Shown piece by piece: positions 13,108 to 22,577 of a stretch of 36,394 bases of DNA (position 1 is the first letter of the stretch; the number at the start of each line of letters is the position of its first letter). The notes under the pieces are model-generated. The model was not told the DNA's origin. It searched no databases and saw only the letters and a list, made by a program, of their open reading frames with translations. Both the position numbers and the translations under genes were made by a program. Source of the stretch: RGIG8748 sp045544515 (GTDB lineage Bacteria; Bacillota; Clostridia; UMGS1810); assembly GCA_045544515.1 (NCBI GenBank), contig JAZPZD010000012.1, positions 1 to 36,394 on the forward strand, read 5' to 3'.

Positions 13108-14025
13108 ATGGAAAAACTGTTGCAAAAAATCATAAGTGAGTGCTATCCTTACATACAAAACGGAAAAGTAGCCACATATATTCCGGAGCTTGCAAAAGCT
13201 GATACAAATGAGTTTGGAATTTGCACTATGTCATTTGACGAAGGAACAAATGGTGTCGGAGATTATGAAAAGAGTTTTACAATGCAGAGCATTGTAAAGG
13301 CAATTATATTGTTAAGAGCACTCGAGGACAAAGGGGAGATGGGCGTTCGCAAAGTTGTTGGAGTGGAAGCCACAGGAAAACCTTTTGATGCATTCAATTA
13401 CAGTGACCAAGATTTAAAGAGCGAACACATCAACCCCATGATAAATGCAGGGGCAATCGCATTGTGCACGCTTATCGACGGAGAAACATATCAGGAAAAA
13501 TTCCAAAGACTGTTGGATTTAACCAGGAAAATCGCCGGAAATCCCACTCTCAATGTGGATGAAGATGTTTATCTGTCCGAAAAGGCTACCGGCAACAAAA
13601 ACAGAGCTCTTACATATATGCTAAAGGCCTATGGTATTATCAATGACGATGCCGAAAAAGTACTTGATTGCTATTTTCGTGCTTGCTCCATAAAAGTTAC
13701 AAGTATAGATTTGGCACGGATAGCGTTTGTTTTGGCTAATAAGGGCAAGGACCCGATTACCGGCGAGCAGATATTTGACAAAAAACATGCAAAATATATC
13801 AATGCTGTCTTAATGACTTGCGGAATGTATGACGGTTCCGGAGAATTTGCAATTAATGTAGGAGTTCCTGCCAAAAGCGGTGTTGGCGGCGGGATAATGG
13901 CGGTTGTGCCAAATAGAATGGGTATAGGGATATATTCGCCTGCATTAGACAGCAAAGGAAACAGCTGTGCAGGGATTAAGGCATTGGAAATGTTAAGTAA
14001 CGAACTGGAATTGAGTATTTTTTAA
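13108..14025 (+). CDS. glsA: Glutaminase A
   Basis: 305 residues, the normal length of bacterial serine-dependent beta-lactamase-like glutaminases. It hydrolyses L-glutamine to glutamate and ammonia in the cytoplasm. The catalytic S-x-x-K pair is S61 and K64 in FTMQSIVKA. INPMINAGAIA near residue 110, and SGVGGGIMAVVPNRMGIG near the C-terminus, are family hallmarks, as is a YLSEKATGNKNRAL region in the middle. It has its own promoter and a good ribosome-binding site. A small gene of doubtful reality follows. Nothing is missing from the active site. Confidence 0.93.
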   Translation: MEKLLQKIISECYPYIQNGKVATYIPELAKADTNEFGICTMSFDEGTNGVGDYEKSFTMQSIVKAIILLRALEDKGEMGVRKVVGVEATGKPFDAFNYSDQDLKSEHINPMINAGAIALCTLIDGETYQEKFQRLLDLTRKIAGNPTLNVDEDVYLSEKATGNKNRALTYMLKAYGIINDDAEKVLDCYFRACSIKVTSIDLARIAFVLANKGKDPITGEQIFDKKHAKYINAVLMTCGMYDGSGEFAINVGVPAKSGVGGGIMAVVPNRMGIGIYSPALDSKGNSCAGIKALEMLSNELELSIF

Positions 14026-14055
14026 AATACATTTTGAGGGATGTAAGATTTACAA

Positions 14056-14259
14056 ATGGCAGCAAGCAGTATCACAGGGCAGTTAGTGTCGGGAGGGCTG
14101 TTTGTTGCAAGCATCAGAGATTATGATTCTTTGCTTGATAGTAAGCCGCCATATTCTGCACCATATATACATAAAACAGAAAATGGACAGAGAGTATCTT
14201 TCCAAACATGGAACTGGAATGGTGACCGTTACAAACTTATTCAGTTTATCAGCCAATAG
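14056..14259 (+). CDS. Small hypothetical protein, doubtful
   Basis: 67 codons between glsA and the lipid kinase gene. It ends in a polar, aromatic stretch (SFQTWNWNGDRYKLIQF) that looks protein-like, with no signal peptide or clear membrane segment. The nearest purine-rich motif (TGAGGG, 14035-14040) is 15 bases from the ATG, too far for a strong start. It may be a fragment of a larger lost gene. I recognise no family. Confidence 0.35.
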   Translation: MAASSITGQLVSGGLFVASIRDYDSLLDSKPPYSAPYIHKTENGQRVSFQTWNWNGDRYKLIQFISQ

Positions 14260-14291
14260 TAATTGCAAAAAAATAGAAGGGTAACAAAAAT

Positions 14292-15275
14292 ATGAAAACT
14301 GTTTTTATCGTAAATCCTAAAGCCGGACAAGGTAAAAATATCAGTAGATTGATAGATTCAATCGAAGAATATATACTATATCAAACTGCCGATGCACAAA
14401 TCTACATTACAAAATCTGTGGATGATGCAAGGCAGTTTGTAACTGACTTTTGCAGCAAAATTGGTTCTGCCAGATTTATTGCTTGCGGAGGCGATGGCAC
14501 ATTAAATGAGGTTCTAAATGGTGCTATAGAATACAAAGACGCCGAAATAGGAGTAATCCCTATTGGTACAGGCAACGATTTTTGCCGTAATTTCAACTCA
14601 CAATTTGATTTTCTGAATATATCAAATCATATAACGGGCTCTGCCCAAAAATGTGACGCAATACACTATTTGACTATCTTAAATGGAGTTAAAAAAGAGG
14701 GCTATTGTATCAATATGATAAATATCGGTTTTGATTGCAATGTTGCCGATATGACTGCGCAGATGAAGAAAAAACCTTTTGTGTCAGGTTCAATGGCATA
14801 TTTTCTCTCGATTTTGATTGCTATGATTAAGAAAAAGGGAGCAAATTTCACTATGGAAATTGATGGAGAAGATGTATATTCCGGAAAGTTCCTTTTGACT
14901 TCTATTGCCAATGGTTCTTACTGTGGGGGAGGAATTAAATCCAATCCGCTTGCACAGGTTTGCGATGGTATTATGAATGTCAATATAATAAAAAATGTCA
15001 AAAGATTGCAGTTTATTCCTCTTTTGCCACACTATATGGATGGTACTATACTGGATGTCAGAAACATAGGACGCTATCTTATAAACAAGGATTGCCGCAA
15101 AATTGCAATAAAACCAAATGGGGAAAATATGCGTATGTGTGTTGACGGAGAAATTATGGATGCAGGCGAAACGACGATAGAAATAATACATAATGCTTTT
15201 AGCTTTGTAAATGCAGAAGGCTTTTTTGCAGATAAAAGCGTTGATGTTGAGAGTTGTCATAATATCGTCATATAA
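14292..15275 (+). CDS. Diacylglycerol kinase family lipid kinase (YegS/DgkB type)
   Basis: 327 residues. The nucleotide-binding loop GGDGTLNEV (residues 66-74), the opening FIVNPKAGQGK (5-15) and PIGTGNDFCRN (90-100) are the defining motifs of the DAGK_cat family. The C-terminal half, with GSYCGGGIKSNPLAQVCDG and the end VDGEIMDAG, is the usual NAD-kinase-like beta-sandwich. The enzyme phosphorylates diacylglycerol or a related lipid at the cytoplasmic face of the membrane, returning it to phospholipid synthesis. No membrane helix is seen, as expected. It precedes the YeiH-type gene by 23 bp and is probably in one operon with it. Confidence 0.9.
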   Translation: MKTVFIVNPKAGQGKNISRLIDSIEEYILYQTADAQIYITKSVDDARQFVTDFCSKIGSARFIACGGDGTLNEVLNGAIEYKDAEIGVIPIGTGNDFCRNFNSQFDFLNISNHITGSAQKCDAIHYLTILNGVKKEGYCINMINIGFDCNVADMTAQMKKKPFVSGSMAYFLSILIAMIKKKGANFTMEIDGEDVYSGKFLLTSIANGSYCGGGIKSNPLAQVCDGIMNVNIIKNVKRLQFIPLLPHYMDGTILDVRNIGRYLINKDCRKIAIKPNGENMRMCVDGEIMDAGETTIEIIHNAFSFVNAEGFFADKSVDVESCHNIVI

Positions 15276-15298
15276 AATTCTGTATGGAGGTTTATTGT

Positions 15299-16324
15299 AT
15301 GGATAACAAAATAAAAAAACAAGGTATGTTTATATTAGGCGTTGGCGTTTGTATAATTGTAGCAATCCTGTCTGTTATGCTCGAAAAACTAATTCCAGGA
15401 GAGATACTTGGTTCTTCCATCATAGCACTGTTCATGGGAACAATAATTAACAGCTTTTTTCATCCGGATTGGATAAAGCCGGCTCTCAAGTTTACATCCA
15501 AAAGGATTTTAAAGCTTGCTATTGTTTTGCTTGGTGCATCTCTTGGCGTAAGTACGATTATGTCTGTTGGTAAAATGACCTTTTTTGTGATGATTTTTAC
15601 TTTTGCTATGTGCTTTGGCGGGGGCTTTTTTGTTCGCAAGCTATTTGGGCTTAACTGGAAATTAAGCAATCTGATTTCTGCCGGAACAGGAATTTGCGGT
15701 GGTTCTGCTGTGGCAGCTATTGCACCGGTTATTGATGCCGATGACAAAGATATAGCATTTGCTTTGTCTTCTACATTTATTTTTGATATGGTTATGGTTG
15801 CTTTGTATCCGATTATGGGCAAAGCTCTGGGAATGTCTGATATTGCATACGGTATATGGGCAGGAACATCTGTAAATGATACAGCCAGTGTGGTTGCTTC
15901 CGGTTATGCTTTTTCCGAGGCAGCAGGTGACTTTGCAATGATGGTTAAGCTCACTCGTACCATTGCAATCATTCCCACTGTGTTAGTGTTTGCATATATC
16001 GGTACCCGCATAAAGCAGAAAGAAATGCAAACGCTAAACAATGGCAAAAAGGTAAATATTTTCAAAATAGTTCCGTGGTTTATCGGGGGATTTTTGGCAC
16101 TGGCTATTGCAAACAGCGTTGGACTTGTTTCGGCAGAAGTGTCTGATATTATGAAGACCGCAAGTAAATTTTTGATGGTAACATCTCTTGCTGCTATAGG
16201 ACTTGGAACCAGTATTACCGACTTTAAAAAGGCAGGGCTTGCTCCTATGTTCTATGGTATAACTATTGATACCCTGGTAACATTGACAGCTCTTGCGGTT
16301 ATCTGGTGCATGGGGCTGATGTAA
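15299..16324 (+). CDS. YeiH-family putative sulfate exporter
   Basis: An integral membrane protein of 341 residues with about ten helices. The ATG at 15299 has TGGAGG at 15285-15290; a start at 15284 would overlap that ribosome-binding site. The sequence is typical of the UPF0324/Cons_hypoth698 family: LGASLGVSTIMSVG, the helix pair with AGTGICGGSAVAAIAPVI near residue 125, and WAGTSVNDTASVVASGYAFS near 190. These re-entrant, glycine-rich segments form the transport core. A sulfate export role has been proposed for the family but is not settled. It follows the lipid kinase gene and ends convergent to the nitroreductase gene. Confidence 0.85.
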   Translation: MDNKIKKQGMFILGVGVCIIVAILSVMLEKLIPGEILGSSIIALFMGTIINSFFHPDWIKPALKFTSKRILKLAIVLLGASLGVSTIMSVGKMTFFVMIFTFAMCFGGGFFVRKLFGLNWKLSNLISAGTGICGGSAVAAIAPVIDADDKDIAFALSSTFIFDMVMVALYPIMGKALGMSDIAYGIWAGTSVNDTASVVASGYAFSEAAGDFAMMVKLTRTIAIIPTVLVFAYIGTRIKQKEMQTLNNGKKVNIFKIVPWFIGGFLALAIANSVGLVSAEVSDIMKTASKFLMVTSLAAIGLGTSITDFKKAGLAPMFYGITIDTLVTLTALAVIWCMGLM

Positions 16325-16327
16325 TTT

Positions 16328-16369
16328 GTACTTTGATAAATTGAGGAAATCAAGGGCAGACCAAAGTAC
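16328..16369. repeat. 8-bp inverted repeat between convergent genes
   Basis: GTACTTTG (16328-16335) and CAAAGTAC (16362-16369) enclose a 26-nt loop just after the YeiH-type gene. It lies between two converging genes and may be a weak terminator; it has no T-tract on the plus side. Confidence 0.4.
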
Positions 16370-16404
16370 ATAATCTCTTCTACCACAGCAAGAAACGAAA
16401 AAAC

Positions 16405-16929
16405 TCAAAAACTATCATAAAAAACAACTTCATTGATAGGTCTTGTCCGGTAGTGCATTTCTATCGGTTTCGCATCTTCGTGGGGATAGCCCATTACAAG
16501 AAGAGCGTGGGGAACAATGTTTTCGGGTATGTTAAATTCCTCTTTTATTGCTTGCGGATTAAAATGCATAACCCAACAAGTACCGATACCAATGCTTTGA
16601 CAAGAGAGCATCATATGTGTTGTAACAATGCTGGCATCCACAGGGCCCGAGAGTGCTTTGTCATACGGTCTTTGCCAGCATTCTTCTTTGTTGTAGCATA
16701 CAAGCATTGCACACGGAGCGTCAAAATGGCACTTGGTACATTTTTTCAGCTTTTCTATAGAGATGTCGCTGTTTAATACTAGTATTCTCTGGCTTTGATA
16801 ATTGCAGCCTGTCGGTGCAAGGTGTGCCGCATTTAGAATTGTGTTGATTTCTTCTTTTTTCAGATGTATGTTCTTAAATTTTCTTACAGAATATCTTTCT
16901 TTTATCACTTTTTCAAAATCCATTTCCAT
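16405..16929 (-). CDS. Nitroreductase-family FMN oxidoreductase
   Basis: 174 residues on the minus strand (172 if the second ATG at 16923 is used; AGGAG lies at 16938-16934, four bases before the first ATG and ten before the second). The FMN-binding pattern is present: KERYSVRKFK at the N-terminus, APTGCNYQSQRILVL about residue 38, and QSIGIGTCWVMHFNPQAI followed by VPHALLVMGYP. These small enzymes use NAD(P)H and FMN to reduce nitro compounds, quinones or flavins; the physiological substrate cannot be told. It is shorter than NfsB and fits the compact Clostridial type. It is divergent from the amidohydrolase gene. Confidence 0.88.
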   Translation of the reverse strand: MEMDFEKVIKERYSVRKFKNIHLKKEEINTILNAAHLAPTGCNYQSQRILVLNSDISIEKLKKCTKCHFDAPCAMLVCYNKEECWQRPYDKALSGPVDASIVTTHMMLSCQSIGIGTCWVMHFNPQAIKEEFNIPENIVPHALLVMGYPHEDAKPIEMHYRTRPINEVVFYDSF

Positions 16930-17002
16930 TATTCTCCTTATCTTTTTTTAAAAATTATATCATAATTTTTTGTAATCTTCAAATGTATTTTTAGTACAAA
17001 AC

Positions 17003-17031
17003 TTGATTATTCTTGGGTTTTGTGTTAAAAT
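17003..17031 (+). promoter_or_regulatory. Promoter of the amidohydrolase-hemW operon
   Basis: TTGATT (17003-17008), a 17-bp spacer and TAAAAT (17026-17031), with TGGAGG at 17051-17056 before ATG 17065. Confidence 0.5.
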
Positions 17032-17064
17032 TCTTCTGTTAAACACATATTGGAGGCTAAACAT

Positions 17065-17862
17065 ATGGATTATAAAGTTATAGATATGCACGCACATTTT
17101 TTCCCTGATGAACTGGCAAAAAGAGCTGTAGACAATCTGGGTAATTATTATCATATCAAAATGCATTGTGACGGTACATATAACGACCTTATCAAGAGAG
17201 CGGACAAAGCAGAAATAACCAAGCTTGTCATCCATTCCACAGCGCTAAAACCATCCCAGGTAGAAGTCATAAACGATAATACCGCATCACATACCAAAGA
17301 AAACATTGCAGGCTTTGGTACCCTGCATCAGGATTACGAGGGTGATATTGAAAAGGAAATAAAAAGAATTAAAGCCCTCGGCCTAAAGGGTATTAAACTT
17401 CATCCGGATTTTCAGCATTTTAATATAGATGATAAGAAAATGTATCCCGTGTATGACATATTGCGAAGTGAAAAACTGCCCATACTTTTCCATACGGGCG
17501 ATCTCAACAGCCCATGCTCTTCGCCCAGGCGTCTTGCAAAGGTGCTTGAGGATTTCCCCGGAATTATCGCAATCGGTGCACATCTTGGGGGCCGTGACCA
17601 GTGGGATGAGGCAAAGGAGTATCTTTACGGCAAGGATGTATATTTAGATACATCGAGCTGTCACAGACGCCTTTCATATAACGAAATAAGAGACATTATC
17701 CGTATGCACGACATAGACAAAATCATGTTCGGAACCGATTATCCCATAGAAACATATGAGTTCTGTCTGGATAGCTTTTTTAAGATAGGTCTGACAGACG
17801 AAGAAAACGAAAAAATTCTCTATAAAAATGCCAATAGGCTTATATTTGGCAAAGACGATTAA
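17065..17862 (+). CDS. Metal-dependent amidohydrolase (PF04909 type)
   Basis: 265 residues. Metal-binding H9-x-H11 in IDMHAHFF, KLHPDFQHF with GIKLH, ILFHTGD, IGAHLGGRDQWDEA and the C-terminal FGTDYPIETYEF together give the TIM-barrel pattern of the amidohydrolase-2 family. Members hydrolyse or decarboxylate small ring compounds and others such as hydantoin- or carboxymuconate-related substrates; the exact substrate is unknown here. The start ATG 17065 has a good ribosome-binding site. The hemW gene starts 10 bp after it, so the two are translationally close. Confidence 0.85.
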   Translation: MDYKVIDMHAHFFPDELAKRAVDNLGNYYHIKMHCDGTYNDLIKRADKAEITKLVIHSTALKPSQVEVINDNTASHTKENIAGFGTLHQDYEGDIEKEIKRIKALGLKGIKLHPDFQHFNIDDKKMYPVYDILRSEKLPILFHTGDLNSPCSSPRRLAKVLEDFPGIIAIGAHLGGRDQWDEAKEYLYGKDVYLDTSSCHRRLSYNEIRDIIRMHDIDKIMFGTDYPIETYEFCLDSFFKIGLTDEENEKILYKNANRLIFGKDD

Positions 17863-17872
17863 GGAGTAAATT

Positions 17873-18973
17873 ATGTACGGAATTTATATCCACATACCTT
17901 TCTGTGTTAAAAAATGCAATTATTGTGATTTTGCTTCATATCCCGACAAGCTAAACCGTCAGGATGAATATGTAAACGCACTTACCAAAGAATTTGAAAT
18001 GCGAAAAGGCCTCTGTGTAGATACAGTGTACATAGGGGGAGGTACGCCTAGCGTTTTGACAGAGGATAATATTAATTATCTTCTTAAGGCTATAAACAAG
18101 AATTTCGTATTGAATAATGACACCGAATTTACTGTGGAAGTAAATCCCAAAACAATAGACGAAAGAAAAGCAACTATATTAAAAAACGGCGGTGTAAACA
18201 GAATCAGTATGGGAGCACAGAGCTTTTTGGATAGTGAGCTCTCTGCTATAGGCAGGGTGCACTCGTCACAAGATATTGAGGATAGCTACAATCTCTTGAG
18301 GAAAAAAGGCTTTGATAATATCAGTCTTGATCTTATGTATGCTCTGCCCGGGCAAACCCTCGAGAGCTTAAATGATTCCGTAGACAAGCTACTCTTGTTA
18401 AATCCCGAGCACATATCCTGCTATGGTCTCAAATACGAGGAGGGGACACCGCTTTATAATATGTTAAATAGCGGAAAAATTGCTGAATGCAGCGAGGATT
18501 TGTTTGCAGATATGTACAATCATATCCGAGAAAGATTGGCTCAAAACGGATATATCCATTATGAAATTTCCAATTTCTGCAAGGACAAAAAGCATAGCCG
18601 TCATAACCTTAAATATTGGACAATGTGTAATTATGTGGGTTTTGGTTTGGGGGCATCTTCGTTTGAAGACAACAGACGCTACACACACACGGCTGATTTT
18701 GATAAATATACAGAAAGCTACGACCTATGCGAAGATTATGTAATGGATAACAAAGAGCTGATGAGCGAATTTGTCATTTTGGGGTTAAGAGTGCTAAACA
18801 GCGGTGTGGATAAAAACAAATTTTACCAAAAATACAATGTCAACCTTGATGAGCATTTTAAAGATGCAATACAAAAAACAAAAGACTCTCTTATAAACAC
18901 CCAAAACTCTCTCAAACTCAAGAAAGAAGCGGTGCTTGTATCCAATTCGATTATGTGTGAATTTCTTGGATAA
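17873..18973 (+). CDS. hemW: Radical SAM heme chaperone / coproporphyrinogen dehydrogenase-like HemW
   Basis: 366 residues. The radical SAM cluster motif C11-x3-C15-x2-C18 (IPFCVKKCNYCDFAS) binds a [4Fe-4S] cluster. The N-terminal YIHIPFC, the GGGTPSVL segment, SMGAQSFLDSEL and the DLMYALPGQT region are all HemW/HemN features. As in HemW proteins, the C-terminal trip domain is shortened. HemW carries heme to target proteins rather than making porphyrin. The gene commonly lies just before hrcA in Bacillota, as here, but the heat-shock operon has its own promoter at 19016. Confidence 0.9.
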   Translation: MYGIYIHIPFCVKKCNYCDFASYPDKLNRQDEYVNALTKEFEMRKGLCVDTVYIGGGTPSVLTEDNINYLLKAINKNFVLNNDTEFTVEVNPKTIDERKATILKNGGVNRISMGAQSFLDSELSAIGRVHSSQDIEDSYNLLRKKGFDNISLDLMYALPGQTLESLNDSVDKLLLLNPEHISCYGLKYEEGTPLYNMLNSGKIAECSEDLFADMYNHIRERLAQNGYIHYEISNFCKDKKHSRHNLKYWTMCNYVGFGLGASSFEDNRRYTHTADFDKYTESYDLCEDYVMDNKELMSEFVILGLRVLNSGVDKNKFYQKYNVNLDEHFKDAIQKTKDSLINTQNSLKLKKEAVLVSNSIMCEFLG

Positions 18974-19015
18974 TTTGTAAATAAAGTTAATTATTTGTTA
19001 AATTTGAAAAAAGTA

Positions 19016-19044
19016 TTGACAAAGTGCAAGGGTAGTGTTATTAT
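19016..19044 (+). promoter_or_regulatory. Promoter of the hrcA-grpE-dnaK-dnaJ operon
   Basis: TTGACA (19016-19021), a 17-bp spacer and TATTAT (19039-19044): a vegetative sigma-A promoter, with the CIRCE operator starting 7 bp after the -10. Confidence 0.85.
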
Positions 19045-19051
19045 ACATTTG

Positions 19052-19078
19052 TTAGCACTCAAAAGATACGAGTGCTAA
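19052..19078. promoter_or_regulatory. CIRCE operator (HrcA binding site)
   Basis: TTAGCACTC (19052-19060), nine bases, GAGTGCTAA (19070-19078): a perfect match to the consensus 9-9-9 inverted repeat. HrcA bound here blocks transcription; when GroEL is occupied by unfolded protein, HrcA is released. It lies at the transcription start region, in the 5' leader of hrcA. Confidence 0.97.
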
Positions 19079-19090
19079 AGAGGTGATAAT

Positions 19091-20137
19091 ATGGAATTAA
19101 GCGAAAGAAAAGAGAAAATCCTTCGTGCCATTGTTGATGAATACATTATGTCTGCAGAGCCTGTTGGTTCTGCATATATTTTGGAAAGTCACGATTTGGG
19201 TGTAAGCTCTGCCACTGTCCGCAACGAAATGGCGGCTCTGGAGGAGGCAGGCTATCTGGAAAAGACCCATACATCATCGGGCAGAGTTCCCTCTGTGTTG
19301 GGCTACCGTACCTATGTAAACAGTCTTATGAAGGAATACAGCCTTACACTAAACGAAATCAGACAGATTAAAAACGCTATGGCAAGGCAGTATATGGGCT
19401 TTGATAAGATACTGTCCGATATGTCCGAGATGATGAGCTTTCTTACCAATTACACGGCAGTGTTTACAACGCCTGTTTCTTCTAAATACAATATCAGACA
19501 GGTAAAACTGATCCCTGTAGACCAAAACAGCTTTGTGATGCTTGTAGTACTTAACGAAAGCGTCGTAAAAAACCGCACAATGAAGGTAAAGAAACCCTAT
19601 GAGGTTGAAGTTTTGGAAAAACTTTCTAATTATCTCAACACCAAATTCGCAGGAATTAATCTAAATGCTATTACCGACGACATACTCGAAGAAGAAAAAG
19701 CACTTGTTCCTGTGGAGAGCGGTATTCTCGATTTGATTTTCAACTTTTTCTCTGACCTCGTGCAAGAGATTCAGGATTGCGATATTGTTTATTCCGGAAC
19801 GACTAATATATTCAATCATCCGGAATTTAATGATATAAACAGAACCAAGGACTTCCTTAATTTTATGCGTAGTGATAATCGCAAAGAAATCAAGGAAATT
19901 ATGAGCAAAGCCAACGAAAACAAAGATGTATCTGTTATCATCGGCGAAGAGAACCCGTTGCTTAAAGAGCATGGATTGAGTATGGTGGTTTCGGATTATT
20001 CGCTTGGCGATGATCTTTCGGGCAAGATGGCAATTATAGGACCAACAAGGATGGATTATGCCAAAGTTATATCTACGCTTCAGTATATGTCGCAAAATCT
20101 CAAAGGTCTTATAAACCCCGAAGAAACAGAAAAGTAA
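19091..20137 (+). CDS. hrcA: Heat-inducible transcription repressor HrcA
   Basis: 348 residues, the standard length. The N-terminal winged helix (residues 1-100) includes ILRAIVDEYIMSAEPVGS and SSATVRNEMAALEEAGYLE, and TSSGRVPSVLGYRTYV follows. The C-terminal part ends with GPTRMDYAKVISTLQYMSQNL, which is almost invariant in the family. It represses its own operon through the CIRCE element and needs GroEL as co-factor. The ribosome-binding site is GAGGTG before ATG 19091. grpE follows after 12 bases. Confidence 0.97.
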   Translation: MELSERKEKILRAIVDEYIMSAEPVGSAYILESHDLGVSSATVRNEMAALEEAGYLEKTHTSSGRVPSVLGYRTYVNSLMKEYSLTLNEIRQIKNAMARQYMGFDKILSDMSEMMSFLTNYTAVFTTPVSSKYNIRQVKLIPVDQNSFVMLVVLNESVVKNRTMKVKKPYEVEVLEKLSNYLNTKFAGINLNAITDDILEEEKALVPVESGILDLIFNFFSDLVQEIQDCDIVYSGTTNIFNHPEFNDINRTKDFLNFMRSDNRKEIKEIMSKANENKDVSVIIGEENPLLKEHGLSMVVSDYSLGDDLSGKMAIIGPTRMDYAKVISTLQYMSQNLKGLINPEETEK

Positions 20138-20149
20138 GGAGATGACCCC

Positions 20150-20689
20150 ATGTCTAAGAAAAAAGCAGACACAAATGAAAACGAAATATTAGAAAATGTT
20201 TCTGATGAGCAGACAGAAGAAACACAAGCTAATGATGTCAATTACGAAGAGCTTTTAAATAAAAAAGACGAAGAATTAAACGCAAAGCATGACCAGTATC
20301 AAAGACTTTTGGCTGAATACGACAACTTCAAAAGACGCACCCAAAAGGAAAAAGAGGCTATCTATACAGACAGTGTCAAAGATACCGTTGCCAAGCTTCT
20401 GCCTGTTGTAGACAATCTTGTTCGTGCGGTAGATGCGTTTGCGGATAAGCAAAGCGACGAGTGCAAAGGTGTTGCTATGGTATTAAAGCAGACCGAAGAA
20501 ATATTTAATTCTATCGGTGTTACAGAAATAAAGGCAGTAGGGGAGCAATTTAATCCCGAACTTCATAATGCTGTGATGCATATAGAAGACGAAAAGGTAG
20601 ACGATAACACCGTTGTGGAAGAATTTCAAAAAGGTTATATGTACAAAGACAAAGTAATCCGTTACTCAATGGTAAAGGTTGCTAATTAA
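20150..20689 (+). CDS. grpE: Nucleotide exchange factor GrpE
   Basis: 179 residues. The first 60 residues are acidic and disordered-looking, then comes the long dimerising coiled coil (KDEELNAKHDQYQRLLAEYDNF) and the beta-head with GVTEIKAVGEQFNPELHNAV, which is family-typical. GrpE speeds ADP release from DnaK. It is located between hrcA and dnaK in the usual order, 12 bp after hrcA (AAGGAGATG ribosome-binding site) and 35 bp before dnaK. Confidence 0.97.
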   Translation: MSKKKADTNENEILENVSDEQTEETQANDVNYEELLNKKDEELNAKHDQYQRLLAEYDNFKRRTQKEKEAIYTDSVKDTVAKLLPVVDNLVRAVDAFADKQSDECKGVAMVLKQTEEIFNSIGVTEIKAVGEQFNPELHNAVMHIEDEKVDDNTVVEEFQKGYMYKDKVIRYSMVKVAN

Positions 20690-20724
20690 TAAACAAATCA
20701 CTTAATATATGGAGGTAAATTATA

Positions 20725-22557
20725 ATGGCTAAAATTATAGGTATTGATTTAGGTACAACAAACTCATGTGTTGCAGTTATGGAAGGCGGCGAGCCCGTTG
20801 TTATCGCAAATGCCGAAGGTGCGAGAACTACACCTTCTGTTGTTGCATTTACAAAAGATGGTGAAAGACTTGTAGGTCAGGTTGCCAAAAGACAGGCAAT
20901 TACAAATCCCGACAGAACTATCATATCTATAAAGAGAGATATGGGTACAGACAGAAGAGTGGATATAGACGGAAAGAAGCTCACTCCTCAGGAAATCTCT
21001 GCAATGGTACTGCAGAAGTTAAAGGCAGATGCCGAGAGCTACCTTGGCGAAACTGTTACACAGGCAGTAATTACAGTTCCTGCATATTTCAGCGATGCAC
21101 AGCGTCAGGCTACCAAGGATGCCGGTAAGGTTGCAGGTCTTGAAGTACTCAGAATTATAAACGAGCCTACTGCTGCTGCTCTTGCATACGGTATGGACAA
21201 AGACAACGAACAGAAGATAATGGTGTACGACCTTGGCGGCGGTACATTCGATGTATCCATCCTCGAAATAGGCGACGGCGTATTCGAAGTTCTTGCTACA
21301 AGCGGTAACAACCGTCTTGGCGGTGACGACTTTGATGACAGAATTATCAAGTTCCTCGTAGACGAATTCAAAAAGGATTCCGGCATAGATTTAAGTGCTG
21401 ATAAGATGGCTATGCAGAGATTAAAGGAAGCTGCAGAAAAAGCAAAAATTGAGCTTTCCGGCGTTCCTACATCAAATATCAATCTTCCCTTTATCACAGC
21501 AGATGCAACAGGACCCAAGCACCTTGATGTAACACTTACAAGAAGCAAGTTTGATGAACTGACTGCTGACCTTGTAGAAGCTACAATCACACCTGTTAAG
21601 AACGCTCTCTCCGATGCAGGCTTAACACCTTCCGAAATCCACAAGGTACTTATGGTAGGCGGTTCTTCCAGAATTCCTGCTGTACAGGAAGCGGTTAAAA
21701 AACTCATTGGTACAGAACCGCACAAGGGCATCAACCCTGACGAATGTGTAGCTATGGGTGCTGCAATTCAGGGCGGTGTACTTGCAGGCGATGTAAAAGA
21801 CCTTCTCCTGCTCGATGTAACTCCGCTTTCACTTGGTATAGAAACAATGGGCGGCGTATGCACAAAGCTTATCGAAAGAAATACCACAATTCCTACCAAG
21901 AAGAGCCAGGTGTTCTCCACAGCAGCAGACAATCAGACAAGTGTAGAAATCAATGTTCTCCAGGGCGAAAGAGAAATGGCTGCATACAACAAGAGCCTCG
22001 GAAGATTCTCTCTCACAGGCATTGCTCCTGCTCCCAGAGGTGTACCGCAGATTGAAGTTAGCTTTGATATAGATGCCAACGGTATCGTTCATGTATCTGC
22101 AAAGGATATGGCTACAGGCAACGAACAGGATATCACCATTACAGCAAGCTCCAATCTTTCGGACGAAGATATAGAAAAGGCTGTCAAAGAGGCAGAACAG
22201 TTTGCAGAAGAAGACAAAAAGCGCAAAGAAGAAGTAGAAGTAAGAAACAACGCTGATTCACTTGTATATCAGTGCGAAAAGGCAATGACTGACCTTGGTG
22301 ACAAGCTTGACGGCGGAGACAAAGCAGATATCGAAGCAAAAATTGCAGATGTAAAGAAAGCTCTCGAAGGTACAGATACAGAGGCTATCAAAACTGCAAC
22401 AGATGCACTTCAGCAGAAATTCTACGAAGTATCTACAAAGATGTATCAGGCTGCAAATCCTCAGGGTGCTGATATGGGTGCAGACCCCAATATGGGCGGT
22501 GCACAGGGAGGCACATATGACGGCGACTACACAGTAGTTGACGATGACAACAAATAA
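20725..22557 (+). CDS. dnaK: Hsp70 chaperone DnaK
   Basis: 610 residues. The nucleotide-binding domain has IGIDLGTTNSCVAVMEGG, VPAYFSDAQRQATKDAG, VYDLGGGTFDVSIL and VMVGGSSRIPAVQ. The substrate-binding part begins near residue 365 with LLLLDVTPLSLGIETMGG, and the helical lid ends in a glycine-rich tail with TVVDDDNK. It binds exposed hydrophobic peptides in an ATP-driven cycle with DnaJ and GrpE. A strong hairpin lies between dnaK and dnaJ. The codon choice is more GC-rich and regular than in the neighbouring accessory genes, consistent with high expression. Confidence 0.98.
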   Translation: MAKIIGIDLGTTNSCVAVMEGGEPVVIANAEGARTTPSVVAFTKDGERLVGQVAKRQAITNPDRTIISIKRDMGTDRRVDIDGKKLTPQEISAMVLQKLKADAESYLGETVTQAVITVPAYFSDAQRQATKDAGKVAGLEVLRIINEPTAAALAYGMDKDNEQKIMVYDLGGGTFDVSILEIGDGVFEVLATSGNNRLGGDDFDDRIIKFLVDEFKKDSGIDLSADKMAMQRLKEAAEKAKIELSGVPTSNINLPFITADATGPKHLDVTLTRSKFDELTADLVEATITPVKNALSDAGLTPSEIHKVLMVGGSSRIPAVQEAVKKLIGTEPHKGINPDECVAMGAAIQGGVLAGDVKDLLLLDVTPLSLGIETMGGVCTKLIERNTTIPTKKSQVFSTAADNQTSVEINVLQGEREMAAYNKSLGRFSLTGIAPAPRGVPQIEVSFDIDANGIVHVSAKDMATGNEQDITITASSNLSDEDIEKAVKEAEQFAEEDKKRKEEVEVRNNADSLVYQCEKAMTDLGDKLDGGDKADIEAKIADVKKALEGTDTEAIKTATDALQQKFYEVSTKMYQAANPQGADMGADPNMGGAQGGTYDGDYTVVDDDNK

Positions 22558-22577
22558 TATATTTTAAGAGAGAAATC